Positions 44,022 through 53,389 of a stretch of DNA of 64,000 nt are shown piece by piece. This DNA comes from SbD1 sp049300095 (lineage in GTDB: Bacteria; Desulfobacterota; Syntrophobacteria; Syntrophobacterales; Syntrophobacteraceae). The notes below the pieces were generated by a model. That model made no database searches, was not told where the DNA came from, and saw nothing but the letters and a program-made list of their open reading frames with translations. Position 1 is the stretch's first letter. Every line of letters starts with the position of its first letter. The stretch is from positions 1-64,000 of the forward strand of contig JBAQYM010000202.1 of NCBI GenBank assembly GCA_049300095.1. The letters run 5' to 3'. A program made the translations under genes and the position numbers.

Positions 44022-45501
44022 TGTGCGCCTCCGTCAGTATTCCTTCGGCAAAGTCGCCCAGCGATTGCTTGAGCAGCGCCCGGGAGATCTTTACTTCAAA
44101 GAGCGCGGCTGTGTAAGAGACCTCGGCGCGGGTCCAGGCCACATCCGCTTGAAGCAGCGAATCCACCGTCACCACCTGGTTGCGGTATAGATACCTCACT
44201 TCTTCGAGGGCCTTTTCAGCCCATTGCCTCCTTTCTTCCGCGACCGCCAGCTTCTCTGTTGCTTCCTGAACAGCCAGGGCAGCCTGGTTGACCTCAAGGG
44301 CGATATCCAGGGCTACCTGTTCGCCTCGGGCCTCGATTTCCTTGAGGCGATTGCGTGCCTCGCGGATTTTGGAAAGGGTGGCCCCTCCTTCAAAGATCGG
44401 CCATGTGGCTTGAAGGCCCACCATCCAACTCTCGGCGCTCTTGCCCAGAGACTCCGAATCCCATTGGCGCCAGGTGGTTGCTCCTATTTTCGGCAACAGC
44501 CCACCGCGAGCGGATTTAACCCTTTCTCCCGCGGATTGGATCAGGGATCGAGCGGCTGCCATCTCCGGGCGGCTGTCCAATGCCTTTTTCACCAAATCAC
44601 CCGTGTCTTCCGAAACTTTTTCGAGAAGAGACTGCGTAGAGGTAATCCGCGCCGGATCGGGGACTTCTTCGGGTCGAATGGATCTGGCCAGAAGCCGCTC
44701 AAGTCCGGCCTGGAATTTTCGTGCCCCCGTGCGGGCGGTGACCAAATGGTCATGGGCTTCGGAGGTTCGCACCTTGAGGCGAAGGACCTCGCTTGGCAAA
44801 GCCATCTCCGCATGGAGGCGGGCTTCGCCCAGGCGTTCATCGGTCCTGGCCGCATCGAGAGCCCGCTCGGCTACTCCAATGAAGCCGAGTCCTTGCAACC
44901 AGCGGTAGTAAGTTTCACATACTTTGGCCACCAGACGATTACGGCCCGCTTGCAGTTCGGCCTTAACTGAACCGTGCTGCCCGAGTGCCGCCTTTCGGCC
45001 ATACCACTGGCTTCCTCCCTCGAAAAGCACCCATTCTCCCTGAATCCTTGAGGCCACATTCTGCTGTTGGCCCGGATCGTTGAAATTGATAAGGGGATTG
45101 AAGCGCCTTTGGTTGACGATATTCATGAGGGCATAGACGGGATTATCCGTGACGTTGAAATCCTCGGAAAGCACCAGCCGCGGATAGAAGGCTGCCTCGG
45201 CCTGCAGCACCTGCTCGGATGCCGCGCCGATTCGCTGTTGGATTTGCTCCAGTTCCGGACTGGCTCTCAAGGCTTCTTCGATGGCTCGATCCACTGTGAG
45301 AGGTCCGATCCGAGTCTCCGCGGGAAGGGGGGGGAATTCTTCACGCTGTTTCAAGATCCGACTGGTGGGCAAGGGCTCTTTTTCTTTGACGATTATTTGA
45401 TCTTGCCACGCACAGCCCTGTAATCCCACTGCGATTGCCAGCAACACACAGAGCGCACTCGGAATGAAGCACCCGATCGTATCATACAAACGTCCGCCCA
45501 C
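44014..45501 (-). CDS. TolC-family outer-membrane channel
   Basis: A 495-residue outer-membrane efflux protein. A signal sequence with a lipobox-like LQGC near residue 30 suggests a lipoprotein form, like OprM/CusC. Two long helical repeats follow, as expected: TVDRAIEEALRASPELEQI at the first, GLQATWPIFEGGATLSKIREA at the second. AVAEERRQWAEKALEEVRYLY marks a coiled coil. It is the first gene of the tripartite operon with adaptor and permease. The nearest upstream gene on the strand (NfeD-like) ends 90 nt earlier. Confidence 0.88.
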   Translation of the reverse strand: MGGRLYDTIGCFIPSALCVLLAIAVGLQGCAWQDQIIVKEKEPLPTSRILKQREEFPPLPAETRIGPLTVDRAIEEALRASPELEQIQQRIGAASEQVLQAEAAFYPRLVLSEDFNVTDNPVYALMNIVNQRRFNPLINFNDPGQQQNVASRIQGEWVLFEGGSQWYGRKAALGQHGSVKAELQAGRNRLVAKVCETYYRWLQGLGFIGVAERALDAARTDERLGEARLHAEMALPSEVLRLKVRTSEAHDHLVTARTGARKFQAGLERLLARSIRPEEVPDPARITSTQSLLEKVSEDTGDLVKKALDSRPEMAAARSLIQSAGERVKSARGGLLPKIGATTWRQWDSESLGKSAESWMVGLQATWPIFEGGATLSKIREARNRLKEIEARGEQVALDIALEVNQAALAVQEATEKLAVAEERRQWAEKALEEVRYLYRNQVVTVDSLLQADVAWTRAEVSYTAALFEVKISRALLKQSLGDFAEGILTEAHNE

Positions 45502-45591
45502 GCTTATCCCCTCCAGACACGATTCATATTGAAAGAACTCCAGGAACCAGGGCTGATAAAGATCTGTGCGAGGGAACCCGCTTAGACCCGT

Positions 45592-45924
45592 TCACGAAGA
45601 GTGCCCTCCGGTACTCCATCGTGTTTGCTTCTTGGCCGGTGTCACGGTCAGGACCAATCCATCGACTTTTTGCACCACGGCCGTATCGCCCGGCCGCAAT
45701 GGCGCGGAGCATACGGCATTCCAGAGTTCTCCCTCCAAGAGAACTTGCCCCCGTCCATCGCGCCAGTCTTTCACCTCGACCAATTTGCCCGGAATGCCGT
45801 CAACCCCGCAGGGGGACTTCCTGTTGCGGGCAACAAACGCCCATACCAAGGGGAAAAGAATATGTTCGATCAACTCAAAAAGGACAATCCCTACGATCAG
45901 GATCGCCAAAATGTTACCCATCAT
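45592..45924 (-). CDS. NfeD-like C-terminal domain membrane protein
   Basis: A 110-residue protein. It has one membrane helix (NILAILIVGIVLFELIEHILFPLVWAF), then a small beta-barrel (OB) domain of the NfeD C-terminal type: GIPGKLVEVKDWRDGRGQVLLEGELWNAV, PLRPGDTAVVQKVDGLVLTV. Such proteins usually accompany stomatin/SPFH or membrane protease genes; none is present here. The ATG at 45924 or the one at 45921 may be used. It sits between the EF-hand gene (22 nt upstream) and the efflux operon on the same strand. Confidence 0.78.
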   Translation of the reverse strand: MMGNILAILIVGIVLFELIEHILFPLVWAFVARNRKSPCGVDGIPGKLVEVKDWRDGRGQVLLEGELWNAVCSAPLRPGDTAVVQKVDGLVLTVTPAKKQTRWSTGGHSS

Positions 45925-45946
45925 CAATCTGTCTCGAATCCAAGAG

Positions 45947-46276
45947 TCATTGCATCCGGCCCTTCCCCATGCCGCCTCGGCCCATCCCCTTCCCCGAACA
46001 GAACTCTTCTTTACTCAACTTGCCATCACCGTTCTTATCCCTGGATTCAAATACCTCCTCGCCATGGCCTCCGGGATGGTCCGCAGCCATAAATTCCTTG
46101 CTGGTTAACACTCCATCATGATTTGCATCCATGGCATCGAAACGGTCCATGCATCTCATCCTGGGGGCGGGCTGAACTGGCTGTGAAGACTGGCTTTGTG
46201 CTGCTACCCAGCCCGTTCCAACCAGCACCAAAAGGATCAGCAGACCTAAAATCATGCTCATTGCCCTCATTTTCAT
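45947..46276 (-). CDS. Secreted EF-hand calcium-binding protein
   Basis: A 109-residue protein. The start at 46276 (MKMRAMSMILG) has AAGGAGG 6 nt upstream. A signal peptide extends to about residue 26 (GWVAAQ). Two EF-hand loops are clear, DANHDGVLTSKE (50-61) and DKNGDGKLSKEE (80-91), each with Asp/Asn at the binding positions and Glu at position 12. The tail is Gly/Met/Arg/Lys-rich. It should bind calcium in the periplasm or outside. It precedes the NfeD-like and efflux genes and may share their transcript. Confidence 0.85.
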   Translation of the reverse strand: MKMRAMSMILGLLILLVLVGTGWVAAQSQSSQPVQPAPRMRCMDRFDAMDANHDGVLTSKEFMAADHPGGHGEEVFESRDKNGDGKLSKEEFCSGKGMGRGGMGKGRMQ

Positions 46277-46975
46277 TTTGGCCTCCTTTGTGGTCTCCCT
46301 TTGCGGCGATTTGCCCAGCGGAATTACAATAGCATCGGGCTTTTTCCAGCTCAATGCGTTTTTCATTTGCCGGTAAGTTGCATCTCTTGCCGGTGATCTT
46401 CTGGCCCTCAAATCAAAAAAGCCGCCGGATCGTCATTTTCAAGGCTTATCTCATGTGTTCTGAGGAGTCGGGTTTGAGTATGGTTGAGGCCGAGAAAATG
46501 GTTGCGAGGTGGCAGTATTTAGTTTGCAGTTCCGTTGGACCGGGAGGGGTTGGACGTGATAAGGCATTTTTCATTGGTATTCTTTTTGAGAGTTGGACGG
46601 AAGTACGATCTATTCCTGACTGACCCCCCCGGGACCCCTTCTCTCAGGGTTTACCGGGCCGGCCGTGGTTTCCATATAGGGAGAGCGGGAACGGGGGAGG
46701 TGCGCCGGTTCTCGATTCCGCTCCTTTGGCAGGTCCGGTCAGCCCCAAGAATACTCAAGCTCTCTTACCACCGTACGTGACAAACTTGTCGAAAGTGGCG
46801 TACACTCCGGGTCAGCGGCAGTTTACATATCTTGCCGGAACCGAAAATTCCCTCTCCTCCGAGGCTGCTTGCACAATGATTCGGAAACGCCGAGGATTTC
46901 GGCTCTCTAGTGCTCGGGGTTCAGGAGAGAAATCTTCGGCTGAATCCCTCTCTACAAATGAATAGGCAGTATGAT
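46277..46975. other. Intergenic region left of the attC-like site
   Basis: About 700 bp without a supported gene. A structured segment around 46755-46830 (complementary GACAA/TTGTC arms next to ACGTAC) vaguely recalls intron or transposon ends but does not meet any family consensus. Confidence 0.45.
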
Positions 46976-47047
46976 TGCCAACGACAAAGCTCACCGGCCG
47001 CTTTGAAGCGTAGCGGAATCGCCGTCCGGTGTAGCGCCTTGTTAGAT
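46976..47047 (-). repeat. attC: Integron attC-like recombination site
   Basis: Read on the minus strand it begins ATCTAAC-AAGGCGCT-ACACCGG and ends CCGGTGAGCTTTGTCGTTGGC, with the inner arms imperfectly complementary and a central spacer including CGCTTCAAAGCG. The R''-type end (47047-47041) has the RYYYAAC form and the opposite end carries GTTGGC. Length is 72 bp, within the usual 57-141 bp. It lies 7 nt after the hsdR stop codon, the normal place for a cassette attC. No integron integrase or attI is seen in the window. Confidence 0.7.
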
Positions 47048-47054
47048 GGCTTCC

Positions 47055-50000
47055 TCACGCCGCCGCATACACGCTGCGCCCCGCGCCATAATACGCATCA
47101 TAGACGTGCTGGAACACAGCCGTCGTTTTTTGCTCGAACAATTCCGGCGTGAATGCTCTCGGCAAGCCCTGGTCCAGAACCTTCTCGATAGTCACCCGCA
47201 CCTCGGCGCGGGCCTGCTGGCGTTTGCGCCAATCCAGCACGAGTTTGCCCGCCTTGAGCGTGGCCAACAATTCCCGGGCCGTGGACTTCACCTTGTCCCG
47301 GTCCGCGTCGCTCATTTCAATCCGTGGTTTGGTCAAGAGGTCAAAGAGCGCCAGTTCCTCTTCATCGAGTTGTTCGCCTATGCCCCGCTTCTCTTCTTCA
47401 TTCAGGCTCCGGGCGAAGGCCGTCAGTTGCTGGAAAAACTCCTCGGCGTTGAGGCTGCCGGCGTTGTAGGCGTCTATCATTTCCTGGAACCGCTCCAAAT
47501 AATCTATGCGCGTGCGGTTGAGCCGCACCAGGGCCATGAGTTTTTGCGCCACCGTAGCCTTGAGTTTTTCGTTCATGGTGCGCCTGCGGCCCGTCTTGAA
47601 TTTCTCCGCCAGCTTCTCAAAATCAATGTTGCTCAGGTCGATCAATTTCTCGTCGCCAAAAGGTGCGTTCGGCTCGTGGATGATGTAGCCCTCAGTGGCA
47701 ATCGACCTATCTAGCAGTTCTTCCACCTGCTGCATGACCTGGGAGATGTCCGCTACCGGCGTTAGAGCGCGGATTTTATCGGCGACGACCTGCACGGGCG
47801 TTACTTGGGCGGCAAACTCCCGTGCGGCCGGGTCGGGCAGCACGGCCTTGTAGAGCCTCTGCACGGTGTTGGCCAGATCAAGATAGCGGCGTTTGATCTC
47901 CTCGGGGACCACCAGCGCCTCCACTGCGTCGTCGAGCAGGCCGACGCGGGCAAATCCCCCGGCAGTCTGGATGTCCGTGAGGTTCACCCCTTGTTCCCGA
48001 CACAAGCCCCGCGTTTCTCCCAAAGCCTGCCGCAACGCCGCCACCAATGCGGCCTTGTCCTCCACCGGCTTGTCGCCGCCGCCCCCTGCGCCGTAAATGG
48101 CAAGCGCCCGCTCCAGGTTGCGGAACACCCCGGCATAGTCCACGATCAGGCCGCTCACCTTGCCGGGATAGACCCGGTTGGCTCTGGCTATGGTCTGCAT
48201 CAGCGTGTGGTTGCGCATGGGTTTGTCGAGATACAACGTCGAACAGCTCGGAACATCGAAGCCTGTCATCCACATGGCGCAGACAAAGACCAGGCGGAAG
48301 GGGTCGTCCGGTTTTTTGAATTTCGTCTCCAGGTCTTCCTCCACCATGCGCTTGCGGTGCGGGCGGATGTCCAGCCCCTTCTCGGCCATCTCGGCGATCT
48401 CGTTCTGCCCCTGAGAAACGACCACGGCCATGTCGGTTTCTTTCATGCGGGCGATGCGCTCTTCGATCTCCCCGCGTGCGTTATCGTCCGCCCCGGCCCA
48501 TTCCGCCCGCAACGCCGCGATCTTCACCGCCCAATGCTTCTTCACCTTGTCGTACATGCGGACGGCCGTGGCCTTGTCGATGCAGATCATCATGGCCTTG
48601 CCCTGAAAGCCCCGCCCCGTGAAGTGCGCCACCAGGTCTTCCGCCACCGCCTCCAGACGGTCGTCGCGCGTGATCAGGTGGTACTCGCGGGCGAACTCCC
48701 GCTCCAGTTTCTTCTCTTGCGCCTCGTCCAGTTCCGCCTCTTCCAGCAGGCGTTCCATGTCCTCGTTGAGGTTTTCGTTGACCAGTTGCAGTTCCGGGAT
48801 GCGGTTCTCGTAGTAGAGCGGCACCGTGGCGCCGTCGGCCACCGATTGCCGGAAGTCATAGACGCTGACGTAATCGCCGAAGACCTGGCGGGTTTTTTCC
48901 TCGCCGACAATCAGTGGCGTGCCGGTAAAAGCGAGGAAGGCGGCGTTGGGCAGCGCCGTGCGCATGTTCAGGGCCAGCGTGTCGTACTGGCTGCGGTGCG
49001 CCTCGTCGGTGATGACGATAATATCCCGCCGCTCGGAAAGAACCGGGTGCTCCTCGCCTTTCTCGGTTCGGAACTTGTGGATCAGCGTGAAGACGTAGCG
49101 GTGGTCCTCCATGAGCAACTGCCGCAGGTGCTTGCTGCTTTCCGCCTGGGCGTGGCCTTCGGTCACCACCCCCGCCGAAGCAAAATGCTTGTAAATCTGC
49201 CCGTCCAGTTCCTGCCGGTCGGTCACCACCACGAAGGTCCAGTTTCCCGGTACTTTTCGCAGCACCTTCTGGGCGAAGTACATCATTGAAACGCTCTTGC
49301 CGCTGCCCTGGGTATGCCAGAAAACGCCCAGCTTGCCTTCCCGCTGCCGGATATCGGTCAGGGCCTCCAGCGCGTTATTGACGCCAAGGTACTGGTGATT
49401 CATGGCCGTCAACTTGATCAGCCCGCCGGGAGCTTCCTGAAACAGGGTGAAGTTCTCCACCAGGTCCAGGAGCCGCGCCGGGTCGCAAACGCCGCGCAGC
49501 ATGGTCTCCAGAGACACCCGCCCCGCTTCGTCCTCGCTGCCCACCTTCTTCCATTCGGCGAAGTGCTCCCAACCGGCGGTCATGCTGCCCACCCGGCTCT
49601 GGCTGCCGTTGGAAAGAATAATCAGGGCGTTGGGCCAGAAAAGCCGCGGCACGGTGTCCCTGTAGTCGCGCAGGTTGCCCGTGTAGGCGGTCTCCAAACG
49701 GCGGTGGGCGGCCTTGAGTTCGATAAAGACCAGCGGCAGGCCGTTGACAAAGCCCACCAGGTCGGCCCGTCGCGTGTGCATTTCGCCCGTGACCCAGAAC
49801 TGCGAGCAGAGCAAAAAGTCGTTATTGGCCGGATCGTCCCAATCCACAACCCGCACCACTTCCACCGTCTCACCCTCGCCCTCGGGATCAGAGACGGGGA
49901 CGCGCACGCCGTTTTTGAGCAGGTGGTAGATTTCGCGGTTGGCGGCTACCGGGTTCATGCGCGAGCGGTCGCGGGTCAATTCCTCGATGGCCTCGCCGAT

Positions 50001-50204
50001 AACCTCGGGCGGCGCGTTCGGGTTGAGCCGCTGTAAGGCAAGGCGCAAACGGGCGGACAGGATGACCTCTGCCTTGGTCTCTCTCCCCAGCGCGCTTGCG
50101 CCGCGGTCGAACTCGTGATAGGCGTTGAACGTCTCCCAGCCCAACTCCGCCAGCAGGGCGGTGGCCGGTTGCTCAACCAGGGTGTCTTCGGTGTACTTCG
50201 ACAC
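47055..50204 (-). CDS. hsdR: Type I restriction enzyme, R (motor/nuclease) subunit
   Basis: A 1049-residue subunit that translocates and cuts unmodified DNA. I choose the GTG at 50204 (SKYTEDTLVEQP follows) because GGGAGG is 5 nt upstream; this N-terminus is the family standard. The PD-(D/E)xK nuclease site is in DLVGFVNGLPLVFIELKAA, Walker A in HTQGSGKSVSM, the helicase box II in VITDEAHRSQY, motif III in AFTGTPL, and motif VI in QTIARANR. All essential motifs appear intact. It is the last gene of the M-S-small orf-R operon and is followed by an attC-like site. Confidence 0.93.
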   Translation of the reverse strand: MSKYTEDTLVEQPATALLAELGWETFNAYHEFDRGASALGRETKAEVILSARLRLALQRLNPNAPPEVIGEAIEELTRDRSRMNPVAANREIYHLLKNGVRVPVSDPEGEGETVEVVRVVDWDDPANNDFLLCSQFWVTGEMHTRRADLVGFVNGLPLVFIELKAAHRRLETAYTGNLRDYRDTVPRLFWPNALIILSNGSQSRVGSMTAGWEHFAEWKKVGSEDEAGRVSLETMLRGVCDPARLLDLVENFTLFQEAPGGLIKLTAMNHQYLGVNNALEALTDIRQREGKLGVFWHTQGSGKSVSMMYFAQKVLRKVPGNWTFVVVTDRQELDGQIYKHFASAGVVTEGHAQAESSKHLRQLLMEDHRYVFTLIHKFRTEKGEEHPVLSERRDIIVITDEAHRSQYDTLALNMRTALPNAAFLAFTGTPLIVGEEKTRQVFGDYVSVYDFRQSVADGATVPLYYENRIPELQLVNENLNEDMERLLEEAELDEAQEKKLEREFAREYHLITRDDRLEAVAEDLVAHFTGRGFQGKAMMICIDKATAVRMYDKVKKHWAVKIAALRAEWAGADDNARGEIEERIARMKETDMAVVVSQGQNEIAEMAEKGLDIRPHRKRMVEEDLETKFKKPDDPFRLVFVCAMWMTGFDVPSCSTLYLDKPMRNHTLMQTIARANRVYPGKVSGLIVDYAGVFRNLERALAIYGAGGGGDKPVEDKAALVAALRQALGETRGLCREQGVNLTDIQTAGGFARVGLLDDAVEALVVPEEIKRRYLDLANTVQRLYKAVLPDPAAREFAAQVTPVQVVADKIRALTPVADISQVMQQVEELLDRSIATEGYIIHEPNAPFGDEKLIDLSNIDFEKLAEKFKTGRRRTMNEKLKATVAQKLMALVRLNRTRIDYLERFQEMIDAYNAGSLNAEEFFQQLTAFARSLNEEEKRGIGEQLDEEELALFDLLTKPRIEMSDADRDKVKSTARELLATLKAGKLVLDWRKRQQARAEVRVTIEKVLDQGLPRAFTPELFEQKTTAVFQHVYDAYYGAGRSVYAAA

Positions 50205-50331
50205 TTTTCCTCCCTCGCAATGAGACGATAAGACTTGACTTTTGCGTTCGGCCAACCGATATTATTTACAGTTCAACCACCATGCGTGGAAGGAGTTACG
50301 AAGCCGTCCTACTGGGCGGCTTCAGCCTTTT

Positions 50332-50496
50332 CTATGGTCTGTTTTTCCAGTACGTCTCGTACTCTTTTCTCAATTTTTGCCTGGTATGCTCTCTGGTTAC
50401 CAAAAACGCCGTCCACGGCAGCAAGAAACCCCGACGATCGGCAAGCACCACGACGTAATCTGCCTCTTCCAGCCAGATATTGAAGACCTGGCTCAT
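50332..50496 (-). CDS. Small protein between hsdS and hsdR
   Basis: A 54-residue protein, MSQVFNIWLEEADYVVVLAD at the start and YETYWKNRP at the end, not previously obvious because of its size. Its ATG overlaps the hsdS stop codon in an ATGA arrangement (50493-50496) with GAGGAGG within hsdS directly upstream, so it is coupled to hsdS. It is soluble, with a helical charged second half (REHTRQKLRKEYETYWKN). It ends 127 nt before hsdR. It may be an operon accessory protein, for example an antirestriction or assembly modulator; no function can be claimed. Confidence 0.6.
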   Translation of the reverse strand: MSQVFNIWLEEADYVVVLADRRGFLLPWTAFLVTREHTRQKLRKEYETYWKNRP

Positions 50497-51833
50497 GCGC
50501 CGGCCTCCTCGGGAACGGCGATGTCCAGTTCCGACACATCCACCTCGCCGGAGATGAGCCGGGGCAGCAGCAGGTCGCGGGTGCGGCGGAGTGTAAATGC
50601 TTGATCGGCGAGGATCGAAGTGGTTAAGAATCCGAGAAAATCTAACATATTCCGTCGTTCCTGCAAGTCCAAGGGGAAGATAAGATGCTCCGACTCCAAA
50701 AAACGCTGCGACTGGAAGTTGCCAATGCCGTTTGCCGCGACATTTTGATAGAACGCCATCTTTCCTTCATCCCTGAGATGCCGCATATGTAGGTGAGCCA
50801 ATGCCGCAAGTGACGGGTCTTTGAAACGATATACCTTACAAAAACTTGCGGCAATTGCAGGATCACGCAGCCGCCCCAGAATGCCATCGGTGATGAGCAG
50901 TGTCGTACCGACACAGCGGCTCTTGGCATTGACTGAGTTCTCCACCAGCAAATCTCCGACTCGGAGTTGACGCTTTTCCTGACTGGACGGCGCGATAAAA
51001 CGCTTGGGTGTTCGGAGCGAGGTTCCGGTTACGACGTCGTTAAAATCAGTACCTCGAATGACAAAAACGGGAGCGTCTTCTTTATCGTCCGGCTCGTCCA
51101 GTCCCCAGTCTCCGCCAAGCCCAGACGCCAGGAGGTCGGCAAAGCGAATGGCTTGCCATCCCTCGGGAATCCTGCCGAGGGGGGAATCGGTGAAGCGAGC
51201 GTGCTGGTGGCCGGGGAAGCGGAACTTGACGAACCACTCGCGGTAGAGGTTCTGCGCCATCTCCTCCAGAATCTTGATACGCCGCAGGTTGTTCTCGATT
51301 AGGTCGTCGTAGGCCGAGAGAATGGCGGCGATTTTGCATTGGGTGGTGAGGGGGGGAAGCAGAATGGGAAAAGCACGCAGATAGGTAACGTTGGTCTTCG
51401 GCACACCACAAGATGTTGACTCAGCAATTATGCGTCGCCTGATGTCTGGGGATGATACATAGTAATAGACATATTCTGGCAAGGCTACATCTCGGCGCAA
51501 GGTGATCTTCATTTGGTTAGAAGATAGGAGAAAACGCTTGTAACGACTGGTTAGAGGGATAAGCCCTGTCTGGCCTATGGTTCCTTTCTTTGTAAAGACT
51601 ATATCGCCAGGGTAGCAGTTACTTCGTTTCAATTGATCAGCCGTTTCAGGCGAAACGTATTTATAGTTTCCATCATTGAAACGCAAATCTCCAAGAGACA
51701 GATTGACACCGCGAACAACGGGAATCCCCTCATCGGTATATAATCGGGCGGGTAGGTCTGATCCAAAAGGACCATCAACTAACCCATACTGAGTTGCGGC
51801 AATCTCGCCCAATGTGGCTTTGATGAATGTCAT
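50493..51833 (-). CDS. hsdS: Type I restriction-modification specificity subunit
   Basis: A 446-residue S subunit that sets the target sequence. It has two target-recognition domains (about 1-155 and 215-380), each followed by a conserved helical spacer: LPPLTTQCKIAAILSAYDDLIENNLRRIKILEE-type sequence after the first and PLDLQERRNMLDFLGFLTT after the second. The start overlaps the hsdM stop by 4 nt (ATGA). It overlaps the small downstream orf in the same way. The recognised DNA sequence cannot be predicted. Confidence 0.92.
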   Translation of the reverse strand: MTFIKATLGEIAATQYGLVDGPFGSDLPARLYTDEGIPVVRGVNLSLGDLRFNDGNYKYVSPETADQLKRSNCYPGDIVFTKKGTIGQTGLIPLTSRYKRFLLSSNQMKITLRRDVALPEYVYYYVSSPDIRRRIIAESTSCGVPKTNVTYLRAFPILLPPLTTQCKIAAILSAYDDLIENNLRRIKILEEMAQNLYREWFVKFRFPGHQHARFTDSPLGRIPEGWQAIRFADLLASGLGGDWGLDEPDDKEDAPVFVIRGTDFNDVVTGTSLRTPKRFIAPSSQEKRQLRVGDLLVENSVNAKSRCVGTTLLITDGILGRLRDPAIAASFCKVYRFKDPSLAALAHLHMRHLRDEGKMAFYQNVAANGIGNFQSQRFLESEHLIFPLDLQERRNMLDFLGFLTTSILADQAFTLRRTRDLLLPRLISGEVDVSELDIAVPEEAGA

Positions 51834-53389
51834 AAAGTTACCCCTTCCAGCAACTTGACCACATTCTCGGCGATCCGCTCTTCGAGTTCCCTAGCTTCGG
51901 CATTCAGGGTTTCGAGTTCTTCGTTCAACTCCTCCAGCCTCTCCTTGAAGTCAAAGTCATCCTCGGCGCGGGCGGCCACGCCCACATAGCGGCCGGGGTT
52001 GAGGCTCCAGCCCTGGGCTTCGATCTCGGAAAGGGTCGCCACCTTGCACAGCCCGGCCACGTCGGCATATTTGGGCTTCTTGCCGAAGTGTTCGGCCATC
52101 AACTCGGCGCTCTCGTGCAGATTTTCGGTTTCCTCGCCCCGGTAGAGCCGGGCGATGTTTGCCAGGAACTCGATCTGCGCCGGGGTCCAGTCGCGGTGGG
52201 CGCGGTCGATCTGGCGGTAGAGATGGCGGGCATCGATGAAAAGCACCCGGTCGGCGCGGGCGGTCTTGCGCTTGCCCTGGTCGAAGAACCAGAGGGTGCA
52301 GGGAAGGGTCACGGTGTAGAAAAAGTTGGAACCGACCGCCACCATCACATCCACGGCGCGGGCTTCGATCAGTTGCTTGCGGATGTCCAGTTCCGAGCCG
52401 CGGGCGTCGGATGCTGAGTTGGCCATGACGAACCCGGCGCGGCCGGTTTCGGAGAGGGCGCTGTAGAATACCTGAATCCAGAGATAGTTGGCGTTGTCGG
52501 TGCGGGGCAGGCCGAGGGGGAAGCGCGGGGCGTCCTTGAGCCGGTCCTTGTCCACCCGGTCCACGTTGAAGGGCGGATTGGCCATGACGAAGTCGAATTT
52601 GCCGGTGGAGCGGTGGAGGTCTTCGTAGTAGGTGTTGCCCTGGCGGATGTCCCCGGCCAGGCCGTGGACGGCCAGGTTCATTTTGCCCAGCCGGACGGTT
52701 TCGGCCACCTTCTCCTGGCCGTAAACGCTCAGCTCGGCGCCGGGGTTCTTAAGGTGTTCGGTCACAAAACGGGCGCTCTGCACGAACATGCCCCCGGACC
52801 CGCAGGCCGGGTCGAAGATGCGGCCGTGAAAGGGTTCGATAATGCCGACGATGAGCTGGACGATGGCGGTGGGGGTGAAAAACTCGCCGCCCTTCTGGCC
52901 CTCGCTCATGGCGAAGTGGCCGAGGAAGTATTCGTAAATCTTCCCGAAAGCGTCCCCCTCGATGTCCATGGGGACGGAGTTCATGGTCTTGAGCAGTTCC
53001 TTGAGCAGGGAATTGTCGAAGCGGTTGTACGTCTTGGGCAGCACATCCGTGAGGTCGGGGTTTTCCGCCTCGATGGCGCGCATGGCGTCGTTTATGGCCG
53101 AGCCGATGTTGGCTCCCTCGGGCATTTGGATCAATGCCGAGAACCGCGCTGTCTCGGGCAGGTAGAGCACGCCCCGCGCCTGATAGTCCGCCGGGCCGAT
53201 CTTACGCCGCCCACTGCTTTTGCCCGCCAGTGCCTTCGCCGCCGCCTGGAACTTGTGGTCGGCATAGCGCAAAAAGACCAGCCCCAGCACCGGCACCGAG
53301 TACTCCGAGGACTTCAGCTTGGAATTGGCCCGCAGCTCATCCGCCGCCGCCCACAGGCGGGATTCGATGTTATTGCCGTTATGATTCAT
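51830..53389 (-). CDS. hsdM: Type I restriction-modification methyltransferase subunit
   Basis: A 519-residue N6-adenine methyltransferase. Start at 53389 (MNHNGNNIESRLWAAADELR) after CTGGAGA. The N-terminal helical domain is followed by the SAM-binding motif FDPACGSGGMFVQ and catalytic motif IV as NPPF in VMANPPFNVD. The C-terminal 60 residues form a coiled coil (DFKERLEELNEELETLNAEA) for contacts with HsdS. First gene of the operon. A probable -10 box TATAAT lies on the minus strand near 53655. Confidence 0.93.
   Translation of the reverse strand: MNHNGNNIESRLWAAADELRANSKLKSSEYSVPVLGLVFLRYADHKFQAAAKALAGKSSGRRKIGPADYQARGVLYLPETARFSALIQMPEGANIGSAINDAMRAIEAENPDLTDVLPKTYNRFDNSLLKELLKTMNSVPMDIEGDAFGKIYEYFLGHFAMSEGQKGGEFFTPTAIVQLIVGIIEPFHGRIFDPACGSGGMFVQSARFVTEHLKNPGAELSVYGQEKVAETVRLGKMNLAVHGLAGDIRQGNTYYEDLHRSTGKFDFVMANPPFNVDRVDKDRLKDAPRFPLGLPRTDNANYLWIQVFYSALSETGRAGFVMANSASDARGSELDIRKQLIEARAVDVMVAVGSNFFYTVTLPCTLWFFDQGKRKTARADRVLFIDARHLYRQIDRAHRDWTPAQIEFLANIARLYRGEETENLHESAELMAEHFGKKPKYADVAGLCKVATLSEIEAQGWSLNPGRYVGVAARAEDDFDFKERLEELNEELETLNAEARELEERIAENVVKLLEGVTL

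Noticed and set aside
46755..46830. Possible group II intron domain V-like hairpin (ACGTACGGT next to GACAA/TTGTC)
   Set aside because: The AGC triad and GAAA tetraloop expected for domain V are missing, and no reverse transcriptase is nearby.
47805..49289. 494-codon plus-strand open frame opposite hsdR
   Set aside because: Antisense shadow produced by codon bias of hsdR; no recognisable domain.
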